This document shows, piece by piece, positions 7,339 through 15,124 of a DNA stretch of 64,000 nucleotides. The notes under the pieces were generated by a model. The model saw nothing but the letters and a program-made list of their open reading frames with translations. It was not told where the DNA came from and did no database searches. The stretch is from a virus. A program made the position numbers and the translations under genes. The stretch lies in the IMG/VR virus record IMGVR_UViG_3300031772_000013, positions 1 through 64,000 of that record. One strand, given 5' to 3'. The first letter of the stretch is position 1. Each line of letters opens with the position of its first letter.

Positions 7339-7824
7339 ATGGCGACCAGCAAAATGCACGCAAGACGACAGAGCGCCCCCAAGGGGCGAGGCGGCAGTTC
7401 AGGCGGGGCGAACCCCAGGAACGACGGCAGGATCAGCGAGGAGCAGCACGACGACGCGATGCGCGTGCTCCGCGCGGAGTATTACCAGGGCGTCCGGAGC
7501 CTCGCCCAGCAGGTCATCGAGCACATCGCGGAGGGCATGGACGAAGGCGACGCGCTTCACCAGGAGGTCGACAGCTCGTACTGGGTCATCTACACGCATG
7601 CGAACTTCCAGGTTCTCATGTGCTCGGATCACCACAACGCCTACTCGGAAGAGTACGGCGAGGCGCCGGTCGATGGATCGGACATCAACTGGGCCGGGCT
7701 CGCGTTCGCGGCGCTATCGCGTGATGTGAGCGATCAGATCGGTGCGGAGAGAAGCACGGTCGACGAGGCACGACGGCGCCCCATGCAGCGGCCCGGATCG
7801 CGCGCGACGCGCAGGGGCCGGTAA
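7339..7824 (+). CDS. Conserved phage protein
   Basis: This is a 161-residue protein. Residues about 38-120 (QHDDAMRVLRAEYYQGVRSL ... SSYWVIYTHANFQVL...SDHHNAY) resemble hypothetical proteins common in tailed phages. It has a basic N-terminus and a basic C-terminal tail (RPGSRATRRGR). Its 3' end lies at the left border of the 276-bp direct repeat, so the tail may derive from that recombination. Confidence 0.65.
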   Translation: MATSKMHARRQSAPKGRGGSSGGANPRNDGRISEEQHDDAMRVLRAEYYQGVRSLAQQVIEHIAEGMDEGDALHQEVDSSYWVIYTHANFQVLMCSDHHNAYSEEYGEAPVDGSDINWAGLAFAALSRDVSDQIGAERSTVDEARRRPMQRPGSRATRRGR

Positions 7825-8077
7825 GTAAGGTGGCCAACGTAGACGACACCGTAACCGCCGAATGGACGTGGGGCGGACACCGATTCAGCGCACACGGTGT
7901 CGTCACGAAGGTCAGCGGCAAGACAACCAAGGTCCGACTCACCGAACATGCCGGCGAACACTTCGCCCCGGGAGTCGTCGTGACGGTGCCGACAGAGAAC
8001 GTACGCAAGAAGGAAAAGACGATGGCAAAAACTCCACTGCATGGCCGACAGGCCCCCCGGCCGCGCATGAACGCGGG
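7802..8077 (+). repeat. Direct repeat, copy 1 (276 bp)
   Basis: This copy covers the end of the upstream gene and the first 82 codons of the next. It is about 97% identical to 9004-9280. In this copy the frame is intact and encodes an SH3/KOW-like domain (WTWGGHRFSAHGVVTKVSGK). An internal ribosome site and ATG (8022) follow. Confidence 0.9.
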
Positions 8078-8963
8078 CCGCCACATCGCTCCCGGCTACC
8101 CGGCGGAAAGGTTCCGCATCGGCCAGGACGTGGCGATGATCTCGAACCCCGGTCTGTTGGGGCACGTCGTGGGTTTCGATCCAGACGGATCGGTGATGGT
8201 ACAGTGGAGCGGCGGTCGAACAGTAACAGGAGTCGATCCGAGGAATCTCCGCGTCCAAGGTCGGGGTTACGCGGGGCGACGCGCTTCCGAGGCACCCAAG
8301 ATGAGCGGCGCCCAGCAGTGGCAAGATCGGATCCTTCGCAACGCGGACGACTACGCTGCGGGGCGTATCTCCTGGGACGTCTGGTCCGCGCGACAGAGCG
8401 AGATGTGGGAAAAGATCCGAACCAAGGGGCGGCGCCTGGTCAGCCAAGTTCTGAACTTGCAGTTCGAGACCGGATACAACTACTCACCACCTTATCCGGG
8501 CTCCGGCGTGAGCGAGGCGCGGCGCTCCAGCTCAGCGCGACCCTTGCCGGGGCGCCACCACTCGCGTGAGAGCAGCACTCCCTCGAAGCGCGACATCGAC
8601 GAGATGTTCGACGCCTACGTCGAAACGGCGCTGTGGTCTTCGACCGCCGAAGACGACACGCCGCTCGATCTCCTCGACGCCGAGGTCGCCGCCTCGGCGC
8701 TAGACAAGATGAGCAAGGACGTCGAGAGCTTCGCGCGCGAGAACGCGCACCTCATCGAATCGGCCGACGTGGCTACGCACCAGTACGGTCGCTGGGGGCG
8801 TGCGGGGCACGACTTCTGGCTCACGCGGAGCGGCCACGGCGCAGGGTTCTGGGACGGAGACTGGGAGCCGGAGGCAACAGCAGAGCGGCTCACCGACGCA
8901 GCCCATGCGTACGGCGAGACGTACCTGTACGTGGGCGACGACGGCATGATCTACTCGGACTGA
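7830..8963 (+). CDS. Modular phage protein (SH3-like plus conserved C-terminal domain)
   Basis: This is a 377-residue protein from GTG 7830. Its modules in order are: an SH3/KOW-like domain (about 1-60); a second SH3-like segment (RIGQDVAMISNPGLLGHVVG, about 92-130); a helical segment; and a C-terminal domain (GHDFWLTRSGHGAGFWDG ... LYVGDDGMIY) common in tailed-phage hypothetical proteins. The modules are separated by AGRRASEAPK (about 151) and SGVSEARRSS (about 229), which fit the linker motif found across this region. ATG 8022, preceded by AAGGAAAAG, could start a shorter product. Confidence 0.7.
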   Translation: MANVDDTVTAEWTWGGHRFSAHGVVTKVSGKTTKVRLTEHAGEHFAPGVVVTVPTENVRKKEKTMAKTPLHGRQAPRPRMNAGRHIAPGYPAERFRIGQDVAMISNPGLLGHVVGFDPDGSVMVQWSGGRTVTGVDPRNLRVQGRGYAGRRASEAPKMSGAQQWQDRILRNADDYAAGRISWDVWSARQSEMWEKIRTKGRRLVSQVLNLQFETGYNYSPPYPGSGVSEARRSSSARPLPGRHHSRESSTPSKRDIDEMFDAYVETALWSSTAEDDTPLDLLDAEVAASALDKMSKDVESFARENAHLIESADVATHQYGRWGRAGHDFWLTRSGHGAGFWDGDWEPEATAERLTDAAHAYGETYLYVGDDGMIYSD

Positions 8964-8978
8964 ACAGGAGAACCACGA

Positions 8979-9280
8979 TGCCAGACTTCGACTTTGACTC
9001 CGAGCGCGACGCGCAGGGGCCGGTAAGTAAGGTGGCCAACGTAGACGACACCGTAAACCGCCGAATGGACGTGGGGCGGACACCGATTCAGCGCGCACGG
9101 TGTCGTCACGAAGGTCAGCGGCAAGACAACCAAGATCCGTCTCACCGAACATGCCGGCGAACACTTCGCCCCGGGAGTCGTCGTGACGGTGCCGACAGAG
9201 AACGTACGCAAGAAGGAAGAGACGATGGCAAGAACTCCACTCCACGGCCGACAGGCCCCCCGCCCGCGCATGAACGCGGG
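8979..9280 (+). pseudogene. Frameshifted copy of the SH3-like domain
   Basis: An ATG at 8979 with AGGAG upstream begins MPDFDFDSERDAQGPVSKVA and enters the second repeat copy. One extra A (gtaaacc at about 9053-9057, versus gtaacc in copy 1) then shifts the frame, so the SH3-like domain is lost. Without the extra base the frame would join the downstream gene and give a protein of about 357 residues. It is either a real inactivation or an assembly error. Confidence 0.6.
9004..9280 (+). repeat. Direct repeat, copy 2 (277 bp, one-base insertion)
   Basis: This is the second copy of 7802-8077. It has about eight substitutions and one inserted A that breaks the reading frame of the encoded domain. 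The high identity points to a recent tandem-type duplication about 1.2 kb apart. Confidence 0.9.
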
Positions 9281-10052
9281 CATCGACGCCAACGAGGCCG
9301 CACACGGAACGACAAACTGGACCCAAGGCAAGCTCTACGGGTCCGACAGGGTTGCGCTGTTCGGACAGCGCGCTGACAGCGATCTCTGGATCGAGATCAT
9401 CGAGGGGGCGAGCGTAGCCTTCATCATCACGAAGATGCGCGATGCCGGCGAGCAGGGTGAGCGCGTCGTGAAGAAAGTCACGACCAACATCCGACAGACC
9501 GACCCCGACGCCGACCGTCTTGCTCGCTCTCTCGGGATGCCAGGGGCGGGCTACGCCATAGAGATCGGTGAGGGGCTACTTGGCTCCCGGCCCGCACCCC
9601 GGGGCCGACAAGCCCCCTCTCCAAACCCGTCGCGGGCGCGTGAGAACACGGGGCGGCCCCTGCCGAGGCCACCTATGCGTGCACGCGAGACGGACGAGCG
9701 CGAGTTCTCGATGAACTACGGCCAGCTCCCGCCGTTCGAGCAGTTCATGCGAGATATTCGGCGCCCCGATCCCGATCATTCTGGGCGGGCGTACTGGCCG
9801 AAGGGTGAGAAGTATTCGATGGAGCTAGTCACTCCACCCGAGATCGAACTCGCCGAAGCCTTCGGTCTCGAAGAGTTCAGGGCGGAGCGAGCGCGCACGG
9901 GACGTAACACCAGCGTGCGTGGGTTCAGAGACAACGAGAAGGCGATCTACGAATTTCTCGAATACCTCTCCGATAGGTGGGACAACGGCGACGATTTTGC
10001 CGGAGACCTCGCCTCTGGGATCATGACATCGCTCGGCTACGAGTGGATCTGA
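9225..10052 (+). CDS. Modular phage protein, frameshift-truncated N-terminus
   Basis: The start is taken at ATG 9225, which has AAGGAAGAG upstream; GTG 9183 is an alternative. This gives 275 residues. After a basic linker comes a domain (IDANEAAHGTTNWTQGKLYG ... IITKMRDAGEQGERVV), then a Pro/Arg-rich linker. The C-terminal domain ends WDNGDDFAGDLASGIMTSLG, a pattern seen in many tailed-phage hypothetical proteins. The intact ancestor probably started at 8979. The internal start would rescue this part after the frameshift. Confidence 0.65.
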   Translation: MARTPLHGRQAPRPRMNAGIDANEAAHGTTNWTQGKLYGSDRVALFGQRADSDLWIEIIEGASVAFIITKMRDAGEQGERVVKKVTTNIRQTDPDADRLARSLGMPGAGYAIEIGEGLLGSRPAPRGRQAPSPNPSRARENTGRPLPRPPMRARETDEREFSMNYGQLPPFEQFMRDIRRPDPDHSGRAYWPKGEKYSMELVTPPEIELAEAFGLEEFRAERARTGRNTSVRGFRDNEKAIYEFLEYLSDRWDNGDDFAGDLASGIMTSLGYEWI

Positions 10053-10064
10053 AAGGTTTTAGCC

Positions 10065-11126
10065 ATGACACGCAAGCAACTAGGACCAGAACGACAGCAG
10101 TGGAAGGGCATCGACGCCAACGAGCGAGCCTTCGGCACCGTCCGTAACGCCCTGGTGGGCATCATCCTGGACGGCGTCGCGGGCGTCTCGCCCGGGGTGC
10201 CAGGCGAAGAGCGCCGCATGATCTCGCCCGAGGACGCCGATCGGTACATCGAGCGCGGTCAGCGGGTGCTCGCGGACTTCGAGAGCCAGGAGATGGCGCC
10301 CGGAGGCGCTCGGGGCCGCGCGCAGAAGTGGATGGATCGCACGATCCTCGAACTGCGACAGTTCGTGGCCGACGCCGAGGCGGTGCGCTCCGGCAAGAAA
10401 CCTCAGAAGATGACGCCGGAGAGCTACGCAGAGCTCCGCAAGCACCTGGGGGTGGGCGAAGCCCGCCGCTACCCGCAGCCGAAGCTCCCGCCTCGCCAGT
10501 TCGTGGCCCCGCGCGCCAACCATGTCGCCGCACGCGGGATTTCGGACGACAAGAAACAGCGTGCGTTCAGTCGGCTCGACCATTTCTTCGGGAGCCCCTC
10601 CAATCAGAAGAAAGGGTTTCCGTCCGAAGACGCAGCCGCGAGCAGCGCCGCGACCCTGCTGGCCGGACAACTAGGGATGAAGTACGGCTCAGCGATCGAG
10701 ATCGTGAAGGAGTGGTATCGGCGCGACGGCGGGGTCTCCGAAGCACCCCGGGGGCGCCGCACCGTCAATGACTACATCGCCATCGACACCCGCGACCGCC
10801 CCATCGCCGGCCCCTTCAAGAGCTACAGCGACGCTCGCCAGGCGGCCGGCACGGGGGGCGCCGTCCAGTTCGTGCCGTCGAGAGGGAAGGCGTCAGAGGC
10901 GGGCGACGACCACCGTGAGCGTTCGCTAGATCGTCTGTACGGCCACACCCGCGGGCGCGATCCGTACCCGTTCCCATCCGATCGGGATCGCGGGATCTCT
11001 CGCCTGTACGGCCCCAAGTCCGGCGGCGCCGGGGCACCTACTCTTTCCCGTGGCGCCCACCGTCCCCCCGAGCGCGCGCCAAGTGCGCGTCGTCGAGCGA
11101 AGAGGCTCGTCGGCGGGAAGAAGTAA
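10065..11126 (+). CDS. Modular phage protein with SEA-type linkers
   Basis: This is a 353-residue protein starting at ATG 10065. It opens with a helical domain whose start (GIDANERAFGT) resembles the previous protein (GIDANEAAHGT). Three linker motifs, VGEARR (about 130), VSEAPR (about 224) and ASEAGD (about 276), separate short domains such as NDYIAIDTRDRPIAGPFKSY. The C-terminus is Arg/Pro-rich. No enzymatic family was recognised. It is part of the series of modular proteins from 7830 to 15942. Confidence 0.65.
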   Translation: MTRKQLGPERQQWKGIDANERAFGTVRNALVGIILDGVAGVSPGVPGEERRMISPEDADRYIERGQRVLADFESQEMAPGGARGRAQKWMDRTILELRQFVADAEAVRSGKKPQKMTPESYAELRKHLGVGEARRYPQPKLPPRQFVAPRANHVAARGISDDKKQRAFSRLDHFFGSPSNQKKGFPSEDAAASSAATLLAGQLGMKYGSAIEIVKEWYRRDGGVSEAPRGRRTVNDYIAIDTRDRPIAGPFKSYSDARQAAGTGGAVQFVPSRGKASEAGDDHRERSLDRLYGHTRGRDPYPFPSDRDRGISRLYGPKSGGAGAPTLSRGAHRPPERAPSARRRAKRLVGGKK

Positions 11127-12142
11127 TGGCCGCCCGTCGAGCAACGCACGTCGTCGTCAGCGCGACACCCATAGGGCACGATCCTCAGTACCCTCGGGTG
11201 GAGATCCTGATGGGATCGGGACGGAAGTGGACCTTCCTTCTCGGCAGACTGGCTCCGAAGGCGGGATGGGCTCATCCCGTGCGCAGCGTTCACCTCGTAC
11301 ACGCCCCTTACGAGCCTCGCAATCAGGCAACGCTCGTGTACGGGGGTGAGTACAGGGTTGCGAAAGCTGCCGCCGCCAAAGAGCTTTGGATCGTCGAGCG
11401 TCGCTCGTCTACGCCGAGCCCAGACGACACGACTGAAGCTAGCCTGCGTTTTCAGGAGATTGCCGACACCGTCGCTTGGGCTGCGCGCGATAACGCAAGG
11501 GCGACGGAAGGTTTGCCGCGCGGTAGTGACGGTTGGCTCTTTCACCGAGCAGTCTACGATTCTATCAAGTCCATTACCCAGTCGCTCCAGTCTACGGCGG
11601 AGTTTGCTGACTACGACGCGCCGAGACCGCTGACCGCAGCCGAGGCTGAAAAGGTTGGAAAGATCGCCATGTCGGACGAGGGTATCAACCTGACAGACCC
11701 GAAGATTCGGGCGTTCATGACAAGTAAAACTGACGTTCTGCCGAGCCCAGACGAAACGACCGTGAAGGAGAACACGATGAGAAGCGAACGACTCAAGGGG
11801 AACACGATGAGAGACGAGCAAGACAACTCATGGGGCCGCGGGTACCACCCGCTACCGGCACGCCTCTCGGGGCTCGGCCGCTTCATGGACGGCCTCGCGC
11901 CGACGAAGCTCCTCGACCACAAGGTGTGGCCCGACGATCCGACGGAGGGTGGCGACATCCACATGCTCACGGTCGAGGCCACAGATGTGAGCATCGGTTT
12001 CCGCGATCTCGAAAGCCTCATCGAGAACGGGCTCATCAGGATCCAGAGCAACGAGCCTGGTGCGGTTTCGTTCTACTTCGTCGGCAAGTCAGAGCGAGAT
12101 CCGGGCGGTTCCGGATGGGCACCGGTCAGGAGACGCCGATGA
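11126..12142 (+). CDS. Modular phage protein with internal start sites
   Basis: This is a 338-residue protein from ATG 11126 (TAATG overlap). The N-terminal part (YPRVEILMGSGRKWTFLLG) is beta-rich. It is followed by a helical region (LRFQEIADTVAWAARDNA). In-frame ATGs at 11777 and 11807 follow AAGGAGAACACG and AAGGGGAACACG, so the last 110-120 residues may also be made separately. The N-terminal half has somewhat lower GC than its neighbours. No family was recognised. Confidence 0.65.
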   Translation: MAARRATHVVVSATPIGHDPQYPRVEILMGSGRKWTFLLGRLAPKAGWAHPVRSVHLVHAPYEPRNQATLVYGGEYRVAKAAAAKELWIVERRSSTPSPDDTTEASLRFQEIADTVAWAARDNARATEGLPRGSDGWLFHRAVYDSIKSITQSLQSTAEFADYDAPRPLTAAEAEKVGKIAMSDEGINLTDPKIRAFMTSKTDVLPSPDETTVKENTMRSERLKGNTMRDEQDNSWGRGYHPLPARLSGLGRFMDGLAPTKLLDHKVWPDDPTEGGDIHMLTVEATDVSIGFRDLESLIENGLIRIQSNEPGAVSFYFVGKSERDPGGSGWAPVRRRR

Positions 12143-12414
12143 GCGACAAGAAGCGCTGGGACGATCTGCACGCGGCCTACGCGAAGGCGGGCGAGGCCGC
12201 GAACGAGTACGATCGCCAGCTCAGTCGGAAATACGGCAGCATCTACCAGTCGTCGTGGCTCAAGAAAGGGGATCGCGACAAGCTGGACGCGCTCCGCGCT
12301 CGCGCAGACAAGATCGGCGACAAGATCGTCGAGCTGCTTGTGCGCGTGAGCCCCCGCGGAGAGGCGTGGCTCTCAGGCGTGCCCGCTCACTGGATCCGCT
12401 CCGAGCTGACCTAG
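12139..12414 (+). CDS. Hypothetical helical protein
   Basis: This is a 91-residue protein from ATG 12139, overlapping the upstream stop (ATGA). It is charged and helical (AAYAKAGEAANEYDRQLSRK, DKLDALRARADKIGDKIVEL), compatible with a coiled coil. The 87 bases after it contain no evident gene. The function is unknown. Confidence 0.65.
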   Translation: MSDKKRWDDLHAAYAKAGEAANEYDRQLSRKYGSIYQSSWLKKGDRDKLDALRARADKIGDKIVELLVRVSPRGEAWLSGVPAHWIRSELT

Positions 12415-12501
12415 GAAGACGCGATCCGACCCAAGAACGAACCGCTGTCCGTCACGCCGCCGAGCGCGTGGGGCGGTGGCGCACCGATTCAGGAGACCCC
12501 G

Positions 12502-13707
12502 ATGACCCAAGAACACGACGCCGAGGCCGCAGGTTCAGAGTACGCCCAAGACCAGATAGAGAACGACTACTTCATGGGCTGGGTCCGCGAGCAGATGCTC
12601 GAGGCCAGCCGCATGGATCCGTCCACGGTGCTGCCGCTCGAAACGAAGAGCGACGCTCGCGTGATCGCGAGGAACATGCTCCAGCAGCTCGAAGAGGACA
12701 CGAAGCGCGGGCTCGACCCGCGCGAAATCGCGAACCTGATCGGGGTCGACGGCACGACGCGCGACGACGTCAAAGAGTTCTTCAAGGGGTTCCGGGGCGC
12801 GCTGGATGAGTCGCGCGACTGGCTGGCGGACGAGCTCCTGGAGATCAAGGGGGGGTTGCGAGGTAGGCGCATGAGCGAGGCACCGCGAAGTCGTACCCCG
12901 GCGAGCGATCTGAGCCGCCTACACAATCCGTCAACCGCTGGCAACATCATCGTCTCGAACCGCAAGGACTTCGATCGCCTGCTCATCGAACGCCTCGGAC
13001 AACTCGGCCGCCCGGACGCCGTCGAAATCGCCAGGGAGTACAAAAAACTGGCGGCGGCCTACTTCGGTGCGTCCAGAACGCCCGCTTCCACTGCGGATGA
13101 GATTCTGGATCTCGAACAACGTCGCCATGCGGGGCGACGGGGCGTGAGCGAAGCGAGTCGCTCCGGCGCGACGAAAGTCAAATGGGTTGCGAACGGATAC
13201 GACGACGGCTTTCACGCATCCGTCGGACGGTATTTTCTGAAGACCATGCCCGTCGGCGACGGGCGCTTCGTCTGGAGCGTGTCGAAAGGCACCAAGATCG
13301 TCGCGGGCTCTGAAGCCGTCGATCCGTCCTGGCACGGCGGCTACAAGGGCGATCCGTCGGAACACGGCGCGCGAGTCGCCGCCGAGCTTGCTATGACTCT
13401 TCACAAGACTCGCTCCTCCCGCACTGCTGCCGTGTCCGAGAGCCGACGTGGCCCCACCCCCGTCGAAGACCCCGAGTACGTCATTCAAGGCGCCTACAGC
13501 GACGGCCGCATCACGGAATCGTTCGGATTCGACGACGAAGACACCGCCCGCTCCGAAGCCTGGAAGCTCTCCAAGTCGCCCTACTTCGAGGGCGACCACG
13601 TCCGCATCATCACGCGCGACGGCGAGCTCGTGTGGGACTCGCGGGGCAGGGGTGTGAGCGAGGCCCGCCGCCCAAAAGCCCGTCGGCCGGTGCGGCGTCG
13701 GCGCTGA
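12502..13707 (+). CDS. Four-module protein with repeated SEA linkers
   Basis: This is a 401-residue protein starting at ATG 12502 after AGGAG. Four modules are separated by very similar linkers: RRMSEAPRS (about 124), RRGVSEASRS (about 215), AAVSESRRGP (about 311) and RGVSEARRPK (about 385). The linkers are alike in DNA as well as protein. The zero-frame protein ends RRPVRRRR. Near the end lies a slippery heptamer and hairpin (13671-13713) that could fuse it in the -1 frame to the ParB-like ORF. The module functions are unknown. The linker fits a hydrophobic-x-Glu|Ala prohead-protease-type site; this is inference. Confidence 0.7.
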   Translation: MTQEHDAEAAGSEYAQDQIENDYFMGWVREQMLEASRMDPSTVLPLETKSDARVIARNMLQQLEEDTKRGLDPREIANLIGVDGTTRDDVKEFFKGFRGALDESRDWLADELLEIKGGLRGRRMSEAPRSRTPASDLSRLHNPSTAGNIIVSNRKDFDRLLIERLGQLGRPDAVEIAREYKKLAAAYFGASRTPASTADEILDLEQRRHAGRRGVSEASRSGATKVKWVANGYDDGFHASVGRYFLKTMPVGDGRFVWSVSKGTKIVAGSEAVDPSWHGGYKGDPSEHGARVAAELAMTLHKTRSSRTAAVSESRRGPTPVEDPEYVIQGAYSDGRITESFGFDDEDTARSEAWKLSKSPYFEGDHVRIITRDGELVWDSRGRGVSEARRPKARRPVRRRR

Positions 13708-14105
13708 CCGGCCCGTACGGGTCGCAAGAAGAGATCCTCGACTACATCAACGAGACCGCCCCCTACCTAGGCGGGCTCTCGGATGTGCACACGCGCCTCA
13801 GTCTGTCCCCGGAGATGTTCAGGTGGAAGTTCCGCGAACTGCCCATCTCGAAGCTGCTGCACCTCAAATCTGATTGGCGCCGCTGGTACGAAGGTGAACG
13901 GGCAGAGCGCCGGGACGAAGACGGCGACGACAGTTACTTCGACGGGCTCGAACAAGAGTGGAACGATGGCATCGTGGGGCCGATCATCGTGGTGATCATC
14001 GACGGAGAGATCGACATCGGCGACGGTTGGCACCGAGCTGCGATTGCCGTGACGCAGGGGTGGAAGACGGTGCCGGCGGTGGTTGGAACGGAAAAGGACG
14101 TGTAA
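13632..14105 (+). CDS. ParB-like domain protein, possibly a -1 frameshift extension
   Basis: The C-terminal part (IVVIIDGEIDIGDGWHRAAI, then GWKTVPAVV) matches the ParB/sulfiredoxin-like fold motif (G-D-G-x-H-R with a following small helix and P-A-V). ParB-like domains bind nucleotides and DNA. No good start exists after the upstream stop. GTG 13632 lies inside the upstream gene, and the next ATG (13817) is far inside. Either the GTG is used, or the domain is made by -1 frameshifting at 13671-13677, giving a fusion of about 534 residues. Confidence 0.6.
   Translation: MGLAGQGCERGPPPKSPSAGAASALTGPYGSQEEILDYINETAPYLGGLSDVHTRLSLSPEMFRWKFRELPISKLLHLKSDWRRWYEGERAERRDEDGDDSYFDGLEQEWNDGIVGPIIVVIIDGEIDIGDGWHRAAIAVTQGWKTVPAVVGTEKDV
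13671..13713 (+). promoter_or_regulatory. Candidate -1 programmed ribosomal frameshift signal
   Basis: The heptamer C CCA AAA (13671-13677) lies in the correct frame of the upstream gene (codons CGC CCA AAA). After a 7-base spacer, GGCCGGT (13685-13691) pairs perfectly with ACCGGCC (13707-13713) around a 15-base loop. The zero-frame stop is at 13705-13707. A -1 slip would continue in the ParB-like frame to 14105 with no stop. All three expected elements are present. There is no direct proof of use. Confidence 0.5.
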
Positions 14106-14107
14106 GG

Positions 14108-15124
14108 GTGCTAGCCTCTGAAGAATTGTGGGATCTTTGGGGATCGTCTCACGAGTGGTCGAGCGCGATCACCGGAGCGAGCGCCGAGATACTTACCATT
14201 CCCGGCTATCGCGTCCCTGATGATCCTAACGCCTTCACTGCTGCCAGGGCCTTGCTTGAAGCGCTTCAGCGCTCTCCACGTTCCCGCAAGGCGCTCTGGC
14301 ACGGACGACCTCTCGAAAGGATCCCGAAGCCGGGGGAGCACGTCTCGCTCCCACTTACCGCAACAACCCCAGAGAAGAGCGAAGCGCTCCGTCTGAGCGC
14401 GCAAGGCGACACCCAGGCGCTCTTCACTTTTCCTGCGGGCACGCGCGCGCTACGGTACAGCGACATCGAACGGATCGTGGCAGGGCGATTTATCGTGCGC
14501 AAGGTTCGCCGGGAGACGGACCCCTACTGGGGGACGCTCATCGTAGTGGTACAACTTGAGGAGGACGCCACCGTGTACCGCCAACCCAAGGAGCCGGAAC
14601 CACGCGCGCTAGAGGAGACCGCCGATCAGCCGAACCCCTGGTATCACCTGACGGATCGAGCTAGGTTCAGGCTCGACCCCAGGTTCGCGCCGGAGGACAA
14701 CGCCATCGCCATCGTCGATCGCTCAGGGCGCCCCGGCATCTACCTCGGGCAGGACGTGGAACGATGGGTCAACGGCTACAACTACTGGCGGCCGTTCGTC
14801 GTCGAGTTCGACGTCGATCCGTCTGTGGTCGAAGATCCTGGCGTGCATGGGAGATACGGCGGCGAGATGTTCGTCCCCGCCACCTCGTTCGACAAGCTCA
14901 CCATCCTGCGCGTGATCCCGCTCGACGCCCACGCCCGGGAAGTGTTCGGGGAGGCAGGATGGATCGAGGGCGAGCTGGGGATCGAGTTCGACACCGGGGA
15001 TCCGATTCGGCCGGGGCACCGCTCCTACCGGGGCTACCGATACTCCGGGCCGGACGTGCGCGACATGCCGCCCTCACAGGTGAACCACCTGAAGCGCCAG
15101 CTACGACAGGTGAAACGCCAATGA
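14108..15124 (+). CDS. Two-domain ADP-ribosyltransferase-like phage protein
   Basis: This is a 338-residue protein from GTG 14108. The N-terminal domain shows an ART-like order: WHGRPLERIPKPGEHV, then LPLTATTPEKSEALRLS, then a strand-rich C-part. After ALEETADQPNP comes a second domain (WYHLTDRARFRLDPRFAP ... PGIYLGQDVERWVNGYNY), a pattern seen in phage proteins of the same broad fold. An ART would move ADP-ribose from NAD+ to a host protein. The Glu motif was not located securely, so the call is tentative. Confidence 0.5.
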   Translation: MLASEELWDLWGSSHEWSSAITGASAEILTIPGYRVPDDPNAFTAARALLEALQRSPRSRKALWHGRPLERIPKPGEHVSLPLTATTPEKSEALRLSAQGDTQALFTFPAGTRALRYSDIERIVAGRFIVRKVRRETDPYWGTLIVVVQLEEDATVYRQPKEPEPRALEETADQPNPWYHLTDRARFRLDPRFAPEDNAIAIVDRSGRPGIYLGQDVERWVNGYNYWRPFVVEFDVDPSVVEDPGVHGRYGGEMFVPATSFDKLTILRVIPLDAHAREVFGEAGWIEGELGIEFDTGDPIRPGHRSYRGYRYSGPDVRDMPPSQVNHLKRQLRQVKRQ

